DNA from: Ailurus styani
Lineage: Eukaryota; Chordata; Mammalia; Carnivora; Ailuridae
DNA: 64,000 nucleotides
Reading direction: 5' to 3'
NCBI GenBank assembly: GCA_002007465.1
Contig: LNAC01000336.1
Span: 194,081 to 258,080, forward strand
Numbering within the stretch: position 1 is the stretch's first letter; every line of letters starts with the position of its first letter. A program made the position numbers and the translations under genes. The notes under the pieces were generated by a model. It was given only the letters and a program-made list of their open reading frames with translations, searched no databases and was not told the origin of the DNA. Below are positions 45,607 through 57,391 of the stretch, in pieces.

Positions 45607-46629
45607 ATTTAGGGGAATACAGCGTTACTAGGGGGAGAATGTAGCTCTAGGGAAGGAAAGCTATCAGATGCTAGCCAAAGGTCCTCAGCCATTGCAAGGT
45701 TCTAGGCTTGACTTGGGTGACAGTGGAGATCAGGCCTTAAAAAAGACAACAGGGGAAACTGTGGAGTGATGTGAGGTGTCAAGGAGGAAGCCCAATCCAG
45801 TCAACTGGGCAAATGTAAGAGAGGAGGCAGGTCAGTAAAGGTGCTTTAGGGAACTTGATATGCCAACAGGAGTTTGGCCTGGTGTCAGGTGAGGCTTCGA
45901 GGCAACACAGGAACCCAGCAGGCACACCACTGGGAGGCACACACTCCCAGAATCAGGCAAAAATGACCATCGGTGGAAAAGAGGGCAGGGACTACTACTC
46001 TCCTATCCAACTGGGAATCCCAAAAAATTGGTTTAATGCTAGGCACTTAAGAGATGCTTAATAAAAACATACAAGACCTCTATGAGTGTTGAATGAATGA
46101 GTGATTAGTCTGTATATGTAAAAGTAATTCCTATGATGCCTGACATTTTAGAGACTCAACTTCCCTCCCCTCCTCTCTCCCTTTATAAATTGTAGCAAAT
46201 GGTGGAGTTGATCCTGCCTTCAAACTGATCAGGGATGGCTATAGGATGGGTTTGGGATCTTGGGGGACTGACAGACCTCTTGCTGGAAGCTGGGAAAGAC
46301 AAGTATGATGGGAGAGTGAGGAGGGCTAACCGCACCGAGAACCCCTAAGGAGAATATTAGTATTGTCAGTGCTCAAGTGACATTTCTTCAGGACTTTCTC
46401 AGTAAAGTGAGTTGGATTAAGTGTTATATAATTAACCCTAAGAAATTAGCTTTAATCAAGTATTCCATTCTGTAATTTCCTTGTCCTCTGATCTCTGTAT
46501 TCTTTTCTAATCCTTTTGGCACTCAATCCTATTTCATACTATATTGATATCTGTTGAAGCAATTTCCCTCACTATCTAAATGACATTTGTTCTAAAAGAG
46601 AAATAGCAGGTCTTAATGTCCTTAGTAAA
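45607..46629. other. Non-coding sequence, no gene seen
   Basis: No supported exon or family. Confidence 0.35.
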
Positions 46630-47064
46630 TTAGTTTCCTGGGGCTGTCATAACAAAATAGCATAAACCGGGTAGCTTAAAACAACAGAAATTTATTTTCT
46701 CACAGTTCTGGAGGCTAGAAGTCTAAAATCAACTTATTGGCAAGGCAGTCCTTCCTCTGAAGAGTCTAGGAAAGAATCTTCCCTTCCTCTTTGTAGCTTC
46801 TGGTGTTTGCCAGCAGTCCTTGACATTCCTTGGCTTATAGATACATGTCTCCAGTCCCATTTCTGTCTTCACATGGCATTCTCCCCCATGTTTCTAAATT
46901 TCCCTCTTCTTGTAGGACCATCCACTCTAATCCAGTTTGACCTCATCTTAACATTATTATATCTTCAAGGGCCCTTTTTCTAACTAAGATCACATTTGTA
47001 GGTTCTGGCTACATGTGAATTTTGCAGGGGGGTGTGGTGGGTGGGCAATATTGACCCCATTACA
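46630..47064 (-). mobile_element. MLT1-type MaLR LTR, antisense
   Basis: 'agtttcctggggctgtcata', 'acaaaatagcataaaccggg', 'ctcacagttctggaggctag', 'tccttgacattccttggctt', 'catgtttctaaatttccctc', 'tctaatccagtttgacctca' and the end 'attgaccccattaca' match the reverse-complemented MLT1 order along nearly the whole LTR. Better preserved than the copy at 1171. Confidence 0.78.
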
Positions 47065-47744
47065 GGAGGTGAGACCCAAAGTACTATTGTGGGATAAGCC
47101 CAGACTGAAGACTTGTTGAAAGAGGTCTAAGGAATTTTTCGCAATCCCTAGCGTTGTTTCACAGATGCTTGTTCACAAAGGGTTGTGCCTTAGTCATTTT
47201 TATAGTCTCCATTCTTACAAGTGATTTTACACACAGTGGGTATTTATTGAGCAGTGAAAATGCAAATTTGAAAAAAATGAATGCTACTGCCCACCTCCGT
47301 GGTCCTCTAACATCACTGATGGAACTTGGTTTTTGACTCAGCTGTTGGGTGGGAAGTGTCTGAGTGCAGATGCCTTGGTCTCTTGGGATTGCCAAGACTT
47401 TGTTTCTGATTCTGTCACCTGGTCAATATATCCTTGTTTTTTGTTTGGTTTTGTTTTGTCTTTGTTTTTGTTTTTTGATACTTGAATTTTGAGAAAAATT
47501 AAGTATGAGGGATTATCTCTGTTCATCAATGTTACTGAACATTGAAAGACCAGTCTTCAAGTGAACTGTTTTAAAGAAATCTGTAGAGATAATCTACTTA
47601 AAATAAGAAGTGGTTGATACAAATAGCTGTTCTTTAGTTGATAACAAGCTCTTTGGCCAAATTCAACTATACCATTTTAAAATAATGATTAAATAGTATA
47701 ATTAAATAAAATCCAAACCTTACAACAAGTGAGGTGTAGGGAGT
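47065..47744. other. Non-coding sequence with (TTTG)n-like tract
   Basis: A 'gttttttgtttggttttgt' tract lies at about 47433-47475. No gene seen. Confidence 0.4.
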
Positions 47745-47940
47745 GACACTACTAATAATGTAGAATATTTGCACAGCACCTTCTGATTATCTCATCTGAT
47801 TACTACAAGATAGGTAAGACTTGGATAATTTTCTTCCCTTGTCCAAGAAGGAAACTGAGGCTCAGAGTTTAAGTAGCACTCTGAGACAATAAGGAAATAA
47901 TGAAGGTGTTAGGAGTTCAGATCCTCCTATCCTAGTCACC
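47745..47940 (-). mobile_element. MIR SINE, antisense
   Basis: 'tttgcacagcaccttctgat', 'tatctcatctgattactaca', 'agaaggaaactgaggctcag', 'agatcctcctatcctagtca' give the MIR order reversed. Confidence 0.65.
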
Positions 47941-49200
47941 TGCACTGTCCTGAACAGATCCCTGTTCTCCATCACCAGGGTAACTGAATGGTTTCATGAT
48001 AAGGTTATTTTGGCAATGTTTGTTCTGTCTAAAGAAGTTATGGACACATCTGCAGTGGTCAAATTATGGATATTGTTTATGTTCAATTAGTGTACACATT
48101 ATTTTCTTTTTTTAAATTCTTATTTTATCACATCACAAATAGAAGCATAAACTTAAGAGGAAAAACCTGTGTGGTTTGGTTGGGGAGTGTCAGATCCATA
48201 AGCTAGTAGCTTGAGTTTAAGTCCTGTGTGATAGGGGGTGAGCTGCTGCCCTCCTAGGGAGCTCAAAGGAACTGAACCACTGTGGGTCTCTGCATTTGTT
48301 GACCCCGTGGTATTCCAGTGTCTGGATGTGAGTAAGGGGGAAAGATCTGGTGGGAGGAACTTGAAAATACATTGGTCATTCCCGTTGCATTGCCAGTTAG
48401 ACTTTGCCCAGCACATGAACGACTTTGGGCCTATTGATATTTACTGTGACACTTAAATGTTCAGCGCAGTATTGATTCTGAATGTCAAGGCCTCTGCTTA
48501 GGTGCTGTTTCTGTGTGATGAGCAGATTATCACAGAATACTAATTGAACCGTTTAAATTCTCTTGTATGCACAGCACCACAAACAGCAGTTTAAGTGAAC
48601 ATGTACCTAGAGCCCATTCCCAACCTTAATAGAAACAAAATAACAATATTTTAAGTGTTGTTAAATAGTTTCTGGTTAGCCTTGAGTGAAATTTTTAAAA
48701 GGTGAATTGCTTTCTACCAAAATACATAATGTAACTGCTATAAAATAAGGTTACATGGTTCAAAATTGTACCTTTGATAGTTAATTAACCAGATTAGGAA
48801 TAAGGATGAAATAGAATACTAATCTGAGAGGGGGGAAATATTGATTATTTACTCATGCATTAAAGGAAAGAAAAAAATGAAATGTAATTTCGTTAGTGCA
48901 GTTGGAGAAAACCAAGGTTTTCAAGGAAATTTCAAAGTTTTTCCAAAGTATCTATCGGAAATTTGATAATATTTCATAAACATTAGCTCAAATACTTGAA
49001 AGACTACTTATTGATAAATATCTAGAAAAGACATGTAAGTGGCTGAATGTTAGTCTACATTGTTGTGGAATTATTAATATTCTGTGATTGATTATATGGC
49101 ATCTTGGAGGCATGGGCCAAACTAATAACCAAAGTTTTTTACAGCTGTGCCATCCCTGTGCTTTGATAGGTGCACAAAAATCTTATTTAATACCCTCACG
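47941..49200. other. Non-coding sequence, no gene seen
   Basis: The stretch 48450-48800 is repeat-poor and AT-rich. Frames of 72 and 87 codons near 48153-48456 lie on opposite strands of the same DNA and neither has a motif. Confidence 0.35.
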
Positions 49201-49236
49201 GCAAATGTCAACATCTGTGTTTTTCTTCCTGCCTAG

Positions 49237-49380
49237 TACGGGATATCCCCGCCCCACACTTTCCCTCCACTTTAGTAATAATGGCTCCCCCCTGGCTTTC
49301 CCCTCACTCTGTCTCATGGCGTACTGGTGCTTCTCCATGCAGCTCTGTGTGGTGTGGTATGCCTCCTTCTCTTGGGCATT
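49237..49380 (+). other. Possible isolated exon or coding relic (unassigned)
   Basis: A strong polypyrimidine acceptor ('tttttcttcctgcctag', ending at 49236) and a consensus donor 'gtaagt' at 49381 bound exactly 144 bases. Two of the three plus frames are open throughout. On the opposite strand the frame at 49183-49422 is also open (79 codons), and its part at about 49290-49384 has coding-like third positions, mostly G or C, and a soluble, charged composition (segment 'EKEAYHTTQSCMEKHQYAMR'). I do not recognise either product. It could be a lncRNA exon, a relic of a retrocopy, or chance. Confidence 0.25.
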
Positions 49381-49608
49381 GTAAGTACTAAACTCTACTT
49401 TGAAAGACATTGACCTTTCCATGTCATCACTGAGTCTACATATAAATTAAATTCCAGGTGCATTTAAAACATTTTGAGAGTTCAGTTTTAAATGATCCAA
49501 CTGTAACTTTGTGCACCTCTTTTGAATGTGTGTGTATAGGTATAAATAGATTAAATCATCTTATCAGATACTTGTAGAAGTTTACTTTAAAATTTAGCAA
49601 GAAAGTCT

Positions 49609-49787
49609 TGGGGCACCTGGGTGGGTCAGTTTGTAGAATGTCCAACTCTTGATTTCGGCTCAGGTCATAATCTTATGGGTTGTGGGGTCGAGCCCCACAT
49701 TAGGCTCCATGCTCAGTGGGGAGCCTGCTTGAGATTCTCTCCCTCTGCCTATCCCCCCTCAGATAAATATATAAACAAATAAAATTG
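49609..49787 (+). mobile_element. Older CAN-SINE, sense
   Basis: 'ggggcacctgggtgggtcag', 'gatttcggctcaggtcataa', 'ggggtcgagccccacattag', 'ctcagtggggagcctgcttg' and an A-rich end. Flanks 'gcaagaaagtctt' and 'gcaagaaaatttt' are a decayed target-site duplication. Confidence 0.9.
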
Positions 49788-49800
49788 GCAAGAAAATTTT

Positions 49801-51147
49801 AACTCACACCCACTGGAGAAATGCAGGGTCTTATATCAACAAATCAGGAATATCTGATCAAAATTAGACCAGTGTATTTCATGATTTAATAAGTTAGCTG
49901 TGAAGTTCTAGCGTGCTACAGATCATGTGAGATGTCTTCCTTAGCCCCACTCTGTTCTGATTCTGACATGATAATCAGGATCAGAATGGCCTACAAATGA
50001 GAAGTGAATTCCTCATTTAGCTTTCAGCACTAGGCTTCTTTGTCTTTCAGGTAGATTGCCCCCTGTTTTTCCTAAACATGGAAAAACTAGACATAGGCTA
50101 ATTAGGAAACAGAACATGTTTACTGTTGTGCAAAGAGAATGATACCCACTTAGAAACATACTCTACAACCAAAAATCATACCATCAGTATGATCATCTGT
50201 TTGTTTGAGATCTGTGGCCACAAACTATGGTTTTCAGTTTCCAGTTCCTCAAAGCTGAGGCAACACTGTTCAGAATCTTAAGTGGATTTGATACTGAAAA
50301 GAACAATGCAGACATGCTATGGAAAAAAAGTGCCTTTTTGTTATGACAAGTGGAACATCATCTGGAATAGTGACGTGGATGTGTTTCACTATGAGAGCAG
50401 CAAATTCACCCCTCAAAATAATGACACACGAAACGTCGAGCCAGTCTTGGTTAAGGGTGTCCTTTCATGTTTCCTCATGAAGATGAGGATTAACTGTGGC
50501 TTCTCAAGCATTTATGGGATAATCTTGTTTTTAACTTCAAAAGGCATGTTACACGTGATAAAGCTAGATAGTCTGGCACTGGTATTTGAAATGTTGTCTC
50601 CTTTGGTGCATACACACAGTTAATACACTTATGCCGTTGGGGCACTTTCATAGGTCACGCTATCAGGGAAAAAAAAAAAAGGAGTTTTAAAGGCTGTATT
50701 GGGGTCTGCTAAGTGTAATTCAATGCAACAGGTGAGATCCTGTCCAGTGCGTGAGATACTCTGGAGGTTGTCAGGCAGTGGGTGGAGCCCCCGTGAGCTG
50801 CCTTCCTTCCAATTCTGTGTAAGAGGAGGTCGGGGGCCTCCGGTCTAGGACCACAGAGAAGACGACAATGGAATGATGTGTTTCCTTCAGTCCTAAAGAC
50901 AGGGGGATGCTATTAAACGAATGTTCCAATTAGCTACTTGTTTGAATTTAATTTTGTTGCTTTTCTAAGAAATATTTTTTAAAAATGGATAGTTCCAGCT
51001 GTTAAGAAAAATCTGTCACTTGGATGTCATTAATTCCAAAGTCCTGGTTCAGAGAAAATGGAACTCTTTCCTTTCAGCTGTTTGAACTCTCTCAGGGGTG
51101 GACACAATTCCAGGTCCCTGAATTCAGTTTGCAAGAAATACAGCTTC
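49801..51147. other. Non-coding sequence, no gene seen
   Basis: A 113-codon plus frame at 50282-50623 has no recognisable motif, ordinary codon composition and no splice context; I treat it as chance. Confidence 0.4.
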
Positions 51148-51160
51148 TAGTTATTTTCTT

Positions 51161-51438
51161 TCTCTCTATATATATATATTTATTTTCTTTTATTGTGTTA
51201 ATGTTAGTCACCATACAGTACATCATTAGTTTCTGATGTAGTGTTCCATGATTCATTGTTTGCATATAACACCCAGTACTCCATGCAATCCGTGCCCACC
51301 TTAATACCCATCACCGGACTCACCTATCCCCCCCCGCCAAAGTCCTCAGTTTGATTCCCAGGGTCCATAGTCAGTCATGGTTTGTCTCCCTCTCTGATTT
51401 CCCTCTCTTCATTTTTCCCTTCCTTCTCCTAATGCTTT
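51161..51438 (-). mobile_element. 5'-truncated carnivore L1, antisense
   Basis: Plus strand reads T/AT-rich then 'ttgtgttaatgttagtcacc', 'gttccatgattcattgtttg', 'acacccagtactccatgcaa', 'ccttaatacccatcaccgga' and 'tccatagtcagtcatggttt'. This is the reverse complement of the carnivore L1 3' UTR. The target-site duplication 'tagttattttctt' occurs at 51148-51160 and 51439-51451. Only about 280 bases were inserted, typical of aborted target-primed reverse transcription. Confidence 0.88.
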
Positions 51439-51451
51439 TAGTTATTTTCTT

Positions 51452-53340
51452 AACTTAATTTCCAAACCTTTCTGAGGTTGGTGGGAAATTTTGCATTAGG
51501 TCATTTGAGGTTTATGCCCCAGAGTTGTACCAAGGGTTGTACCAAGTTTGCATGCTTATAGGTAAAACTAATGTTTCAGGGACACCCATCAGATCCTGGG
51601 CCTTTTTGTCCACGCTTGTAACTGTGGAGATGGCTGTTGGCTTAGCTCTCTCATGGATCCTTAAGACTTGAGTCACCACTCTTTCTGTGCCTTGAAATGG
51701 ATTTGGCATTTTTGGTGAGGTCAGGAGATGTGATTTACTGTGTGCACCCGATGCCTTGAAGTCCCTCTCTGTCCTTCAGTACATTGCTAGAGTGTAGGGA
51801 GAAGGAACCTGCTTCACCAGGCACAGTTCCCCCATAGAAGTCACCCTTCTGTTCTCAAAACCAGCTTTAGCAATCATCAAATCAAATGGCCCTTGAGGCC
51901 AAAGAAGCAAATTAGGCCATTAAAATGGCCTTGGTCTGGGACACTTAGGATAATCTTCTGAATAAGAGTTTTTAGGGAACTGAAACATAGGGAGAAAATT
52001 TTCCCAGTGGATTCTACCTTCCATCCAATGACCAATCTCTTCACATGCCAACTACAAATACAGCCCACATCCTTGCAGGTCAAGGGGTGCCAGAACCTGA
52101 ACCCGGAGGAATAGATACCGGATAAAAATAGCACCGATGTTGGACATGCAGCCTGCACACTCTCCGGGACAAAACCACCCCACTCTGATCCAGGAATGCA
52201 TCTTTGGAGTTAACATTTTACTTCCCAGATAACTTTCCACTAGTTTTCTCCTGTGGCTTCCTCCTCCCATTCGATACCAGCTTTCCCTCTCTCCTTTGTG
52301 TCCCCATCACCTTAGACTGTATCAATTCCTTCTTGGATGGAGGATCTGGGAATTGAAGCTCCTCGAAATCAAGAGAGGTTTGGGTCTACAATCCACATGT
52401 AGGTTCATGATGGTTTTCTTTCGTAGCCTATGGCAGGCCCGGGGCAGGTCCTCTTTTGTTAAGTAAATGGAGTTTGCCATTACTCAGGCTATTATGATTG
52501 GGATGTCAGGATGAGCCAGAGGGGTTCATGATTTTATGCAGCATTTTTGACACATCTTTGCAAGGTATACTTCTTTTAGTCCATATAAATCCAGTTTCTT
52601 GAGAGTAGTGTCTTTCATGAAAGGCCACATTTCCTAAAGTCTAGCTGGGAATATGACTGTCCCCCTATAGCAGCTGGGCTCTAATTGCTGCGCATAAACA
52701 AACATCATCTGGAATAGAGCCATCATATAACTCTGGATGCTATTCATTTCCAAGACTGCCATGGTCATTTATTACTAATGACAGGAGTCTGTAGCTGGCT
52801 GGAGTTGGCGATCGTGTTTCTATGCAAGCAGCATTTCAAACTGGCAGCGTGCTTTTGGGAAAGCAAATAGCCTAAACTTATGGCTTTTGTGCCTTGGTCT
52901 AATTTCCATGTCCTACAGGAAGTCTTCCCATGTCACTATATGATCCATTTGTTGTTCATGTAATAAATTCATATAGAGTTTTGTGTTATTGTCAGATGTT
53001 TCTATTTAGATTCTTATATTTCACTGTCATGCATCTTTAAGGGATAAATGAGGTCCTTTCAGGAAGCAGCCATTTCACATTTGAATTATTCAAAGCTGTA
53101 AGCACAGAAATTTGGCTTTGTTGGGTGTCTATAACTGTATAAGGGATCATCCAGCCCAAACCTCTCAGTTAACAATGAGAGGAAAACAGGGTAGGGGTAG
53201 AGCCCACAGTGGAAATAATCTATTTCGTTTGTCGGACCCCCACATATCTCCTTTCCAGAAATCAGGGACAACTGGCCCCTGCTCAGTCCTGCCATACAAA
53301 GTGGTATTACTCCTGCTTCAGATTAGAAAAAAATGTAAGG
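51452..53340. other. Unique non-coding sequence
   Basis: No gene. A small direct repeat 'gttgtaccaa' lies at about 51525-51543. The portion 52680-52930 is repeat-poor with conserved-element texture ('gctgcgcataaacaaacatc', 'gccatcatataactctggat'). Confidence 0.35.
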
Positions 53341-53342
53341 AA

Positions 53343-53558
53343 GGACACCTGGGTGGCTCAGTCGGTGAAGCATCTGCCTTTGGCTCAGGTCATGATCCCA
53401 GGGTCCTGGGATTGAGTCCAGCATTGGTCTCTCTGCTCAGCAGACAGCCTGCTTCTCTCACTCCCTCTCTCCCTACCTCCTGCTTGTGCTCTGTCTCACT
53501 CTTAAACACGTACTCTCTCTCTCAAATTAATAAATAAAGTCTTTTAAAAAAAGGAAAA
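53343..53558 (+). mobile_element. CAN-SINE, sense
   Basis: 'gacacctgggtggctcagtc', 'ggctcaggtcatgatcccag', 'ggtcctgggattgagtccag', a (CT)n-rich 3' half and an A-rich tail. 'gtaaggaa' follows the tail and precedes the head, giving at least an 8-bp duplication. Confidence 0.92.
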
Positions 53559-53739
53559 AGGTAAGGAAAATTATGGCACAAAATTCATTAACAGTTCAGC
53601 TTTAATATGGACCCATTCTAATCTTATATCTAGATTTTTAGTATTTAGTCTAGTATTTTATGCTTCTTGGGCTAAGCCTCCCAATATATATGCTGGATGT
53701 CATAACCAGTTACCAATTTATTTCCTTTTGTAGCTCTAG

Positions 53740-53965
53740 ATAATATTTTCAGTGTTCCATGTGCCATTTTAAGTATTTTATGTATTTTTCTTTGATCCTT
53801 CTAACTCCTCTGTGAGGTTAACACTATGACCCCATTTTACAGTTGAGAAAACAAAGGGAGAAAAAAGTTACATTTTTCCTAAGGTCACACAGCCAATAAA
53901 TAGTTGAGCCAGTATTCAAAGTCAGAAGCCAGACTCTAGAGCCTATGCTCATGAACACCCTGTCA
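53740..53965 (-). mobile_element. MIR SINE, antisense, well preserved
   Basis: 'gttccatgtgccattttaag', 'ctaactcctctgtgaggtta', 'accccattttacagttgaga', 'aaggtcacacagccaataaa', 'cagactctagagcctatgct' reproduce the MIR core and tRNA-like head in reverse order. Confidence 0.8.
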
Positions 53966-54039
53966 CTTTTTGCTTGATTTAAAGAAATGGTATTTATTGT
54001 CTTAATTGGCATAATTGGACACTAGCTAGGTCCTGTTGG

Positions 54040-54650
54040 TGGAATGAGGGTACAGATGGCAAAAATGCCCAGGGAGGGCAGAGGGGCTGGAAATTGGGTT
54101 CAGTCACCAATAGCTAATTGTATAATCAGTGATACCTACATAAAGAAACCTCCATAAAAACCCCCAAAAGATGAGCTTCAGAGAGCTTCTGGGTTGGTGA
54201 ACAGGTGGAGATTCAGAGTGGCTTGCCCAGAAAGGGCATGGAAGCTTTGTTTCCCTTCCCACATACCTTTCCCCATGCATCTCTTCCAACTGGCTGTTCC
54301 TGATTTGTATCCTTTTTATAATAAACCAGTAATCTAATAAGTAAAACGTTTCTATGAGTTCTGTGAGCCACTGTAGCAAATTAATCCAACCCAACATGGG
54401 AGTCAAGGGAAGCTCTGATTGATAGCCTCTTGGTCAGGATTACAGGTAACACCCTGGACTTGGAATTGGTATATTAAGTGAGGACAGTCTTCTAGGAGTG
54501 GGCTCTGAACCCATGGCATCTGATGCTATCTCCAGGTAAGGAGTTCATGTCAGAACTGAGTTAAATTGTAAAACACCCACTGGTTTAAGGGAATCACACT
54601 TGATGGTGTGCGGGAAGAAATCCACACATTGGAATTGGGAGCAGAATCGT
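54040..54650 (+). mobile_element. ERV-type LTR fossil (family unassigned)
   Basis: 'gaaattgggttcagtcacca', 'gcttctgggttggtgaacag', 'cagaaagggcatggaagctt', 'ttcccacatacctttcccca', 'tcttccaactggctgttcct', a polyadenylation signal in 'ataataaaccagtaatcta' and 'ggaagctctgattgatagcc' follow a eutherian LTR I have seen in many genomes but cannot name. No gag, pol or env reading is present, so it is an LTR-only relic. Confidence 0.6.
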
Positions 54651-54884
54651 TAGGGACACAATCAAGTCTAGTAAAGGAGACAGTGTGTAAGCTGACAGAT
54701 ACAGAGGGACCAGCCGAGGACTCTGCAGGTAAGAAGTAAAGCCCATGGTTTTACTACTGGTTTCCAGAGCTAAGTCCAGACCTTTCTAAAGGCCATCAGG
54801 AAGAGAAGACCAAATCAAAGTAGGAAGGGGAAGATACCAGAACAAGAGGAAAGCCAGACTTGGGATCATTACATACCTGCTTTG

Positions 54885-55200
54885 TCTCTAGTACACTTTC
54901 CCTCTGGCTCTTTTCCATCCTTCAGAGAGGCTTGCCTGACCGCCCCCGCCCCCCCCACCCCCACACCAGATCTATAATAGTTATCTCTGTTCCTGTTTGT
55001 CTTTCTTATGACACCTGGTCCTTTTCCCTTGTGTAACCTATCACAGCATATATATAATCATTTATGCTCATTTATTTTTTTATTGCCTGTCTTCCCAACT
55101 CAAATATAAACTTTATGAAGTTAACATCCATTTCTGTTTTGTTCACAATTGAATACTCAGGGCCTGTTCATAAATATGCATTGAATGAATAAATGAATAA
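54885..55200 (+). mobile_element. L2 LINE 3' end
   Basis: 'gaggcttgcctgaccgcccc', 'acctatcacagcatatatat', 'ttattgcctgtcttcccaac', 'aactttatgaagttaacatc', 'actcagggcctgttcataaa' and 'gcattgaatgaataaatgaa'. Nearly the complete L2 3' sequence order, including the GAATGAA terminus. Confidence 0.7.
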
Positions 55201-57338
55201 ACAGGGCTCAGGCACAGGGATAAAAGGGATTAGCCCATTTAATATAATGAATCTGGAGCTGAGAAGGAGACATTGGAGAAAAGAAAAGATCACTTATGTT
55301 GAATTACCGCATTACCATTATTAGCAGTGATGAGCTACCCAAGTCCTCGCTACTAGATATTCTAGATACATAATGAAGACAGAAGACAGAGATGTTTGTA
55401 AAGTCCCTTTCAAAATGTCATCAGTGGGAGAAGCTTTGTCCCCTAAAATAAGCGATTTGGAAATTCAGTTTGCTAATGTGCTGTTATATAGAAAGTTCAC
55501 CAGAAATGGAAATATATTTACCTAGTATTTTCAGTGAAACCTGTTTGAAAGTACAGAATTAAAATTTTAATGGGTTAGCTTATTCCCCATATGTATATGT
55601 GACTTGAAGTTTAAGAATATCCTATTCTATCTGTTCATCGAACACACACACCGGCTTTTCCCTCTCTTCCTTTCTCCCCTCCCCAGTGGCCTCAATTTTT
55701 TTCATTAAAAAAACAAAACAAAACAATCTTTCAGAGTTCTGCTGAGGATGTGTGATTACAGATGATTCCAGGGAACACTCCAGGGGCCTCTAATGGGGAA
55801 GACACAAGACAAAGCAATATATAGTCTTTTTTTTTTTTTTTCCTAAGAGATGGGCCCCCTGCCATGAGGAAGCTCATCGGGCTGCCTCTCCTTTTGTGTT
55901 TTTCGTTTATTTTTAATAAAGAATATTAAGACTGTATGCCGCATACCACCTTCAAATCCCCAAACAGAGACTTGCATTGGAAAGGCTAGAGGGAGGGAAT
56001 GATGGCCCCATGGAAAGTGTGGAGCTAAGAAAACAGTATTCAGCGAACTTCTCACCTCTGCTACCCATCTAGAGGCGCAGTGAAAACAAGATGCGTCTTA
56101 TTAAAGCTTTGCCTGTTATATGGGGTCTTGTGAGAGGTCTAGGGCTGCAGTGGGCAGACCTGTGCTTGTCCCATTTGTCTATTACTGATGCCTGCTTGTG
56201 CCTCCTTCTTAGAAAGCTTCTCCTTTGCCAATCCCAAACCCCAACCTCTTTTCATCAGACAAGAGCCAGAGCTAAAAACAAAGTCTGTGTCAAAAGACAT
56301 AAGTGTAGGGGCCCTCGGACTCCTCTCTCTTTTTCAAATCCGAGAAAGTAATGACTTCTCCCTTTGAAGAGATTGCACATCTGCTTTGAGTTTCAATAAG
56401 CCAACCGTGTGGTAACTTCTGATTTTACTCTTTATGCTTCAGTATGGTTCTGGCCTTTGTGGAACCATGCCTAGGAGACAATTGAGGTGACAACTGACCT
56501 TCCTGATGGATCTGGAATGGTGCTACTGTCTCCCACCTCCCTCCCTCTTCCCTTTAACAGAATGGTCTGGCCCAGGAATGAATGGCTCAACTTTGTAGGA
56601 GGCTTTCCCAGGGAAAGGGCACTCCTCTCAAGCCCCTGCCTGGACCCTCTGCCCAACTGTCTTCCTGTATACATCTCACTCAGTCAAGGCTACTTGCAGT
56701 TTCACTGGTCAGCCCTTCACTATTTTGTTTGCCCAAGTGATCCACTAAAAGCTGCCCTCAGGTGCTGCTGCATTAGTGTGAATGAATTCCTGATGCTTTG
56801 CAGAAAACAGGTGTGACAATGAACAGAAAGGATAGGGTCCGTGGATTCTGACCACCGAGGGAAGGACAGCAGCCCAAGAAAACATCCAAGCTGAGAGCGA
56901 CAGAGATCCGAGAGGCTGTCAGAGCCAACAAGGGTGTTGGCTTAATTCCATTTTGCCAAAGACACACTCTTCTTTTATTCGAAAATGCAAATTGAGAAGT
57001 TAACCACCACAACCATTTGTTCAGGGCTGCTGGTGGAAAAATACATACAGATATTATTTCATGCCTGATGCTGGCTAGCATGGGGCCGAAGCGGGAAGGA
57101 GACCGTGAAGGACACAGCGGGAGATCTGTTACAGGATGATAGATAGTGTGACATTTAGAATTTATTTTTAGATAGATTTACAGTGCCCCATGTATTTTTT
57201 TTTCCCTTCTTACTTCCACTGTTGTTTTTTGTTTTGTGTGTTTGTTTTTTTTCCCCCCAGTATTCTTACACATTCTCCTCTAGGCCCTGTTCAGTGAGTC
57301 CATAAAAATCATTCTTTTTGCATAGATATAGTATATCG
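55201..57338. other. Unique non-coding sequence
   Basis: No supported gene; frames of 86-109 codons at 56091-56816 have no motif. The block 56935-57080 ('tggcttaattccattttgcc', 'aaaatgcaaattgagaagtt', 'taaccaccacaaccatttgt') has conserved-element texture. Confidence 0.35.
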
Positions 57339-57391
57339 ATGTGTGTGTGTGTGTGTGTGTGTGCATGTGCACACATGTACACACACACTCC
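57339..57391. repeat. (TG)n...(AC)n quasi-palindrome
   Basis: A (TG)11 run passes through 'gcatgtgcacacatgtac' into 'acacacacac'. The two halves are complementary, so one strand can fold back into a hairpin. Confidence 0.9.

Noticed and set aside
50282..50623. 113-codon plus-strand open frame
   Set aside because: No motif, mixed low-information composition and no exon-type boundaries.
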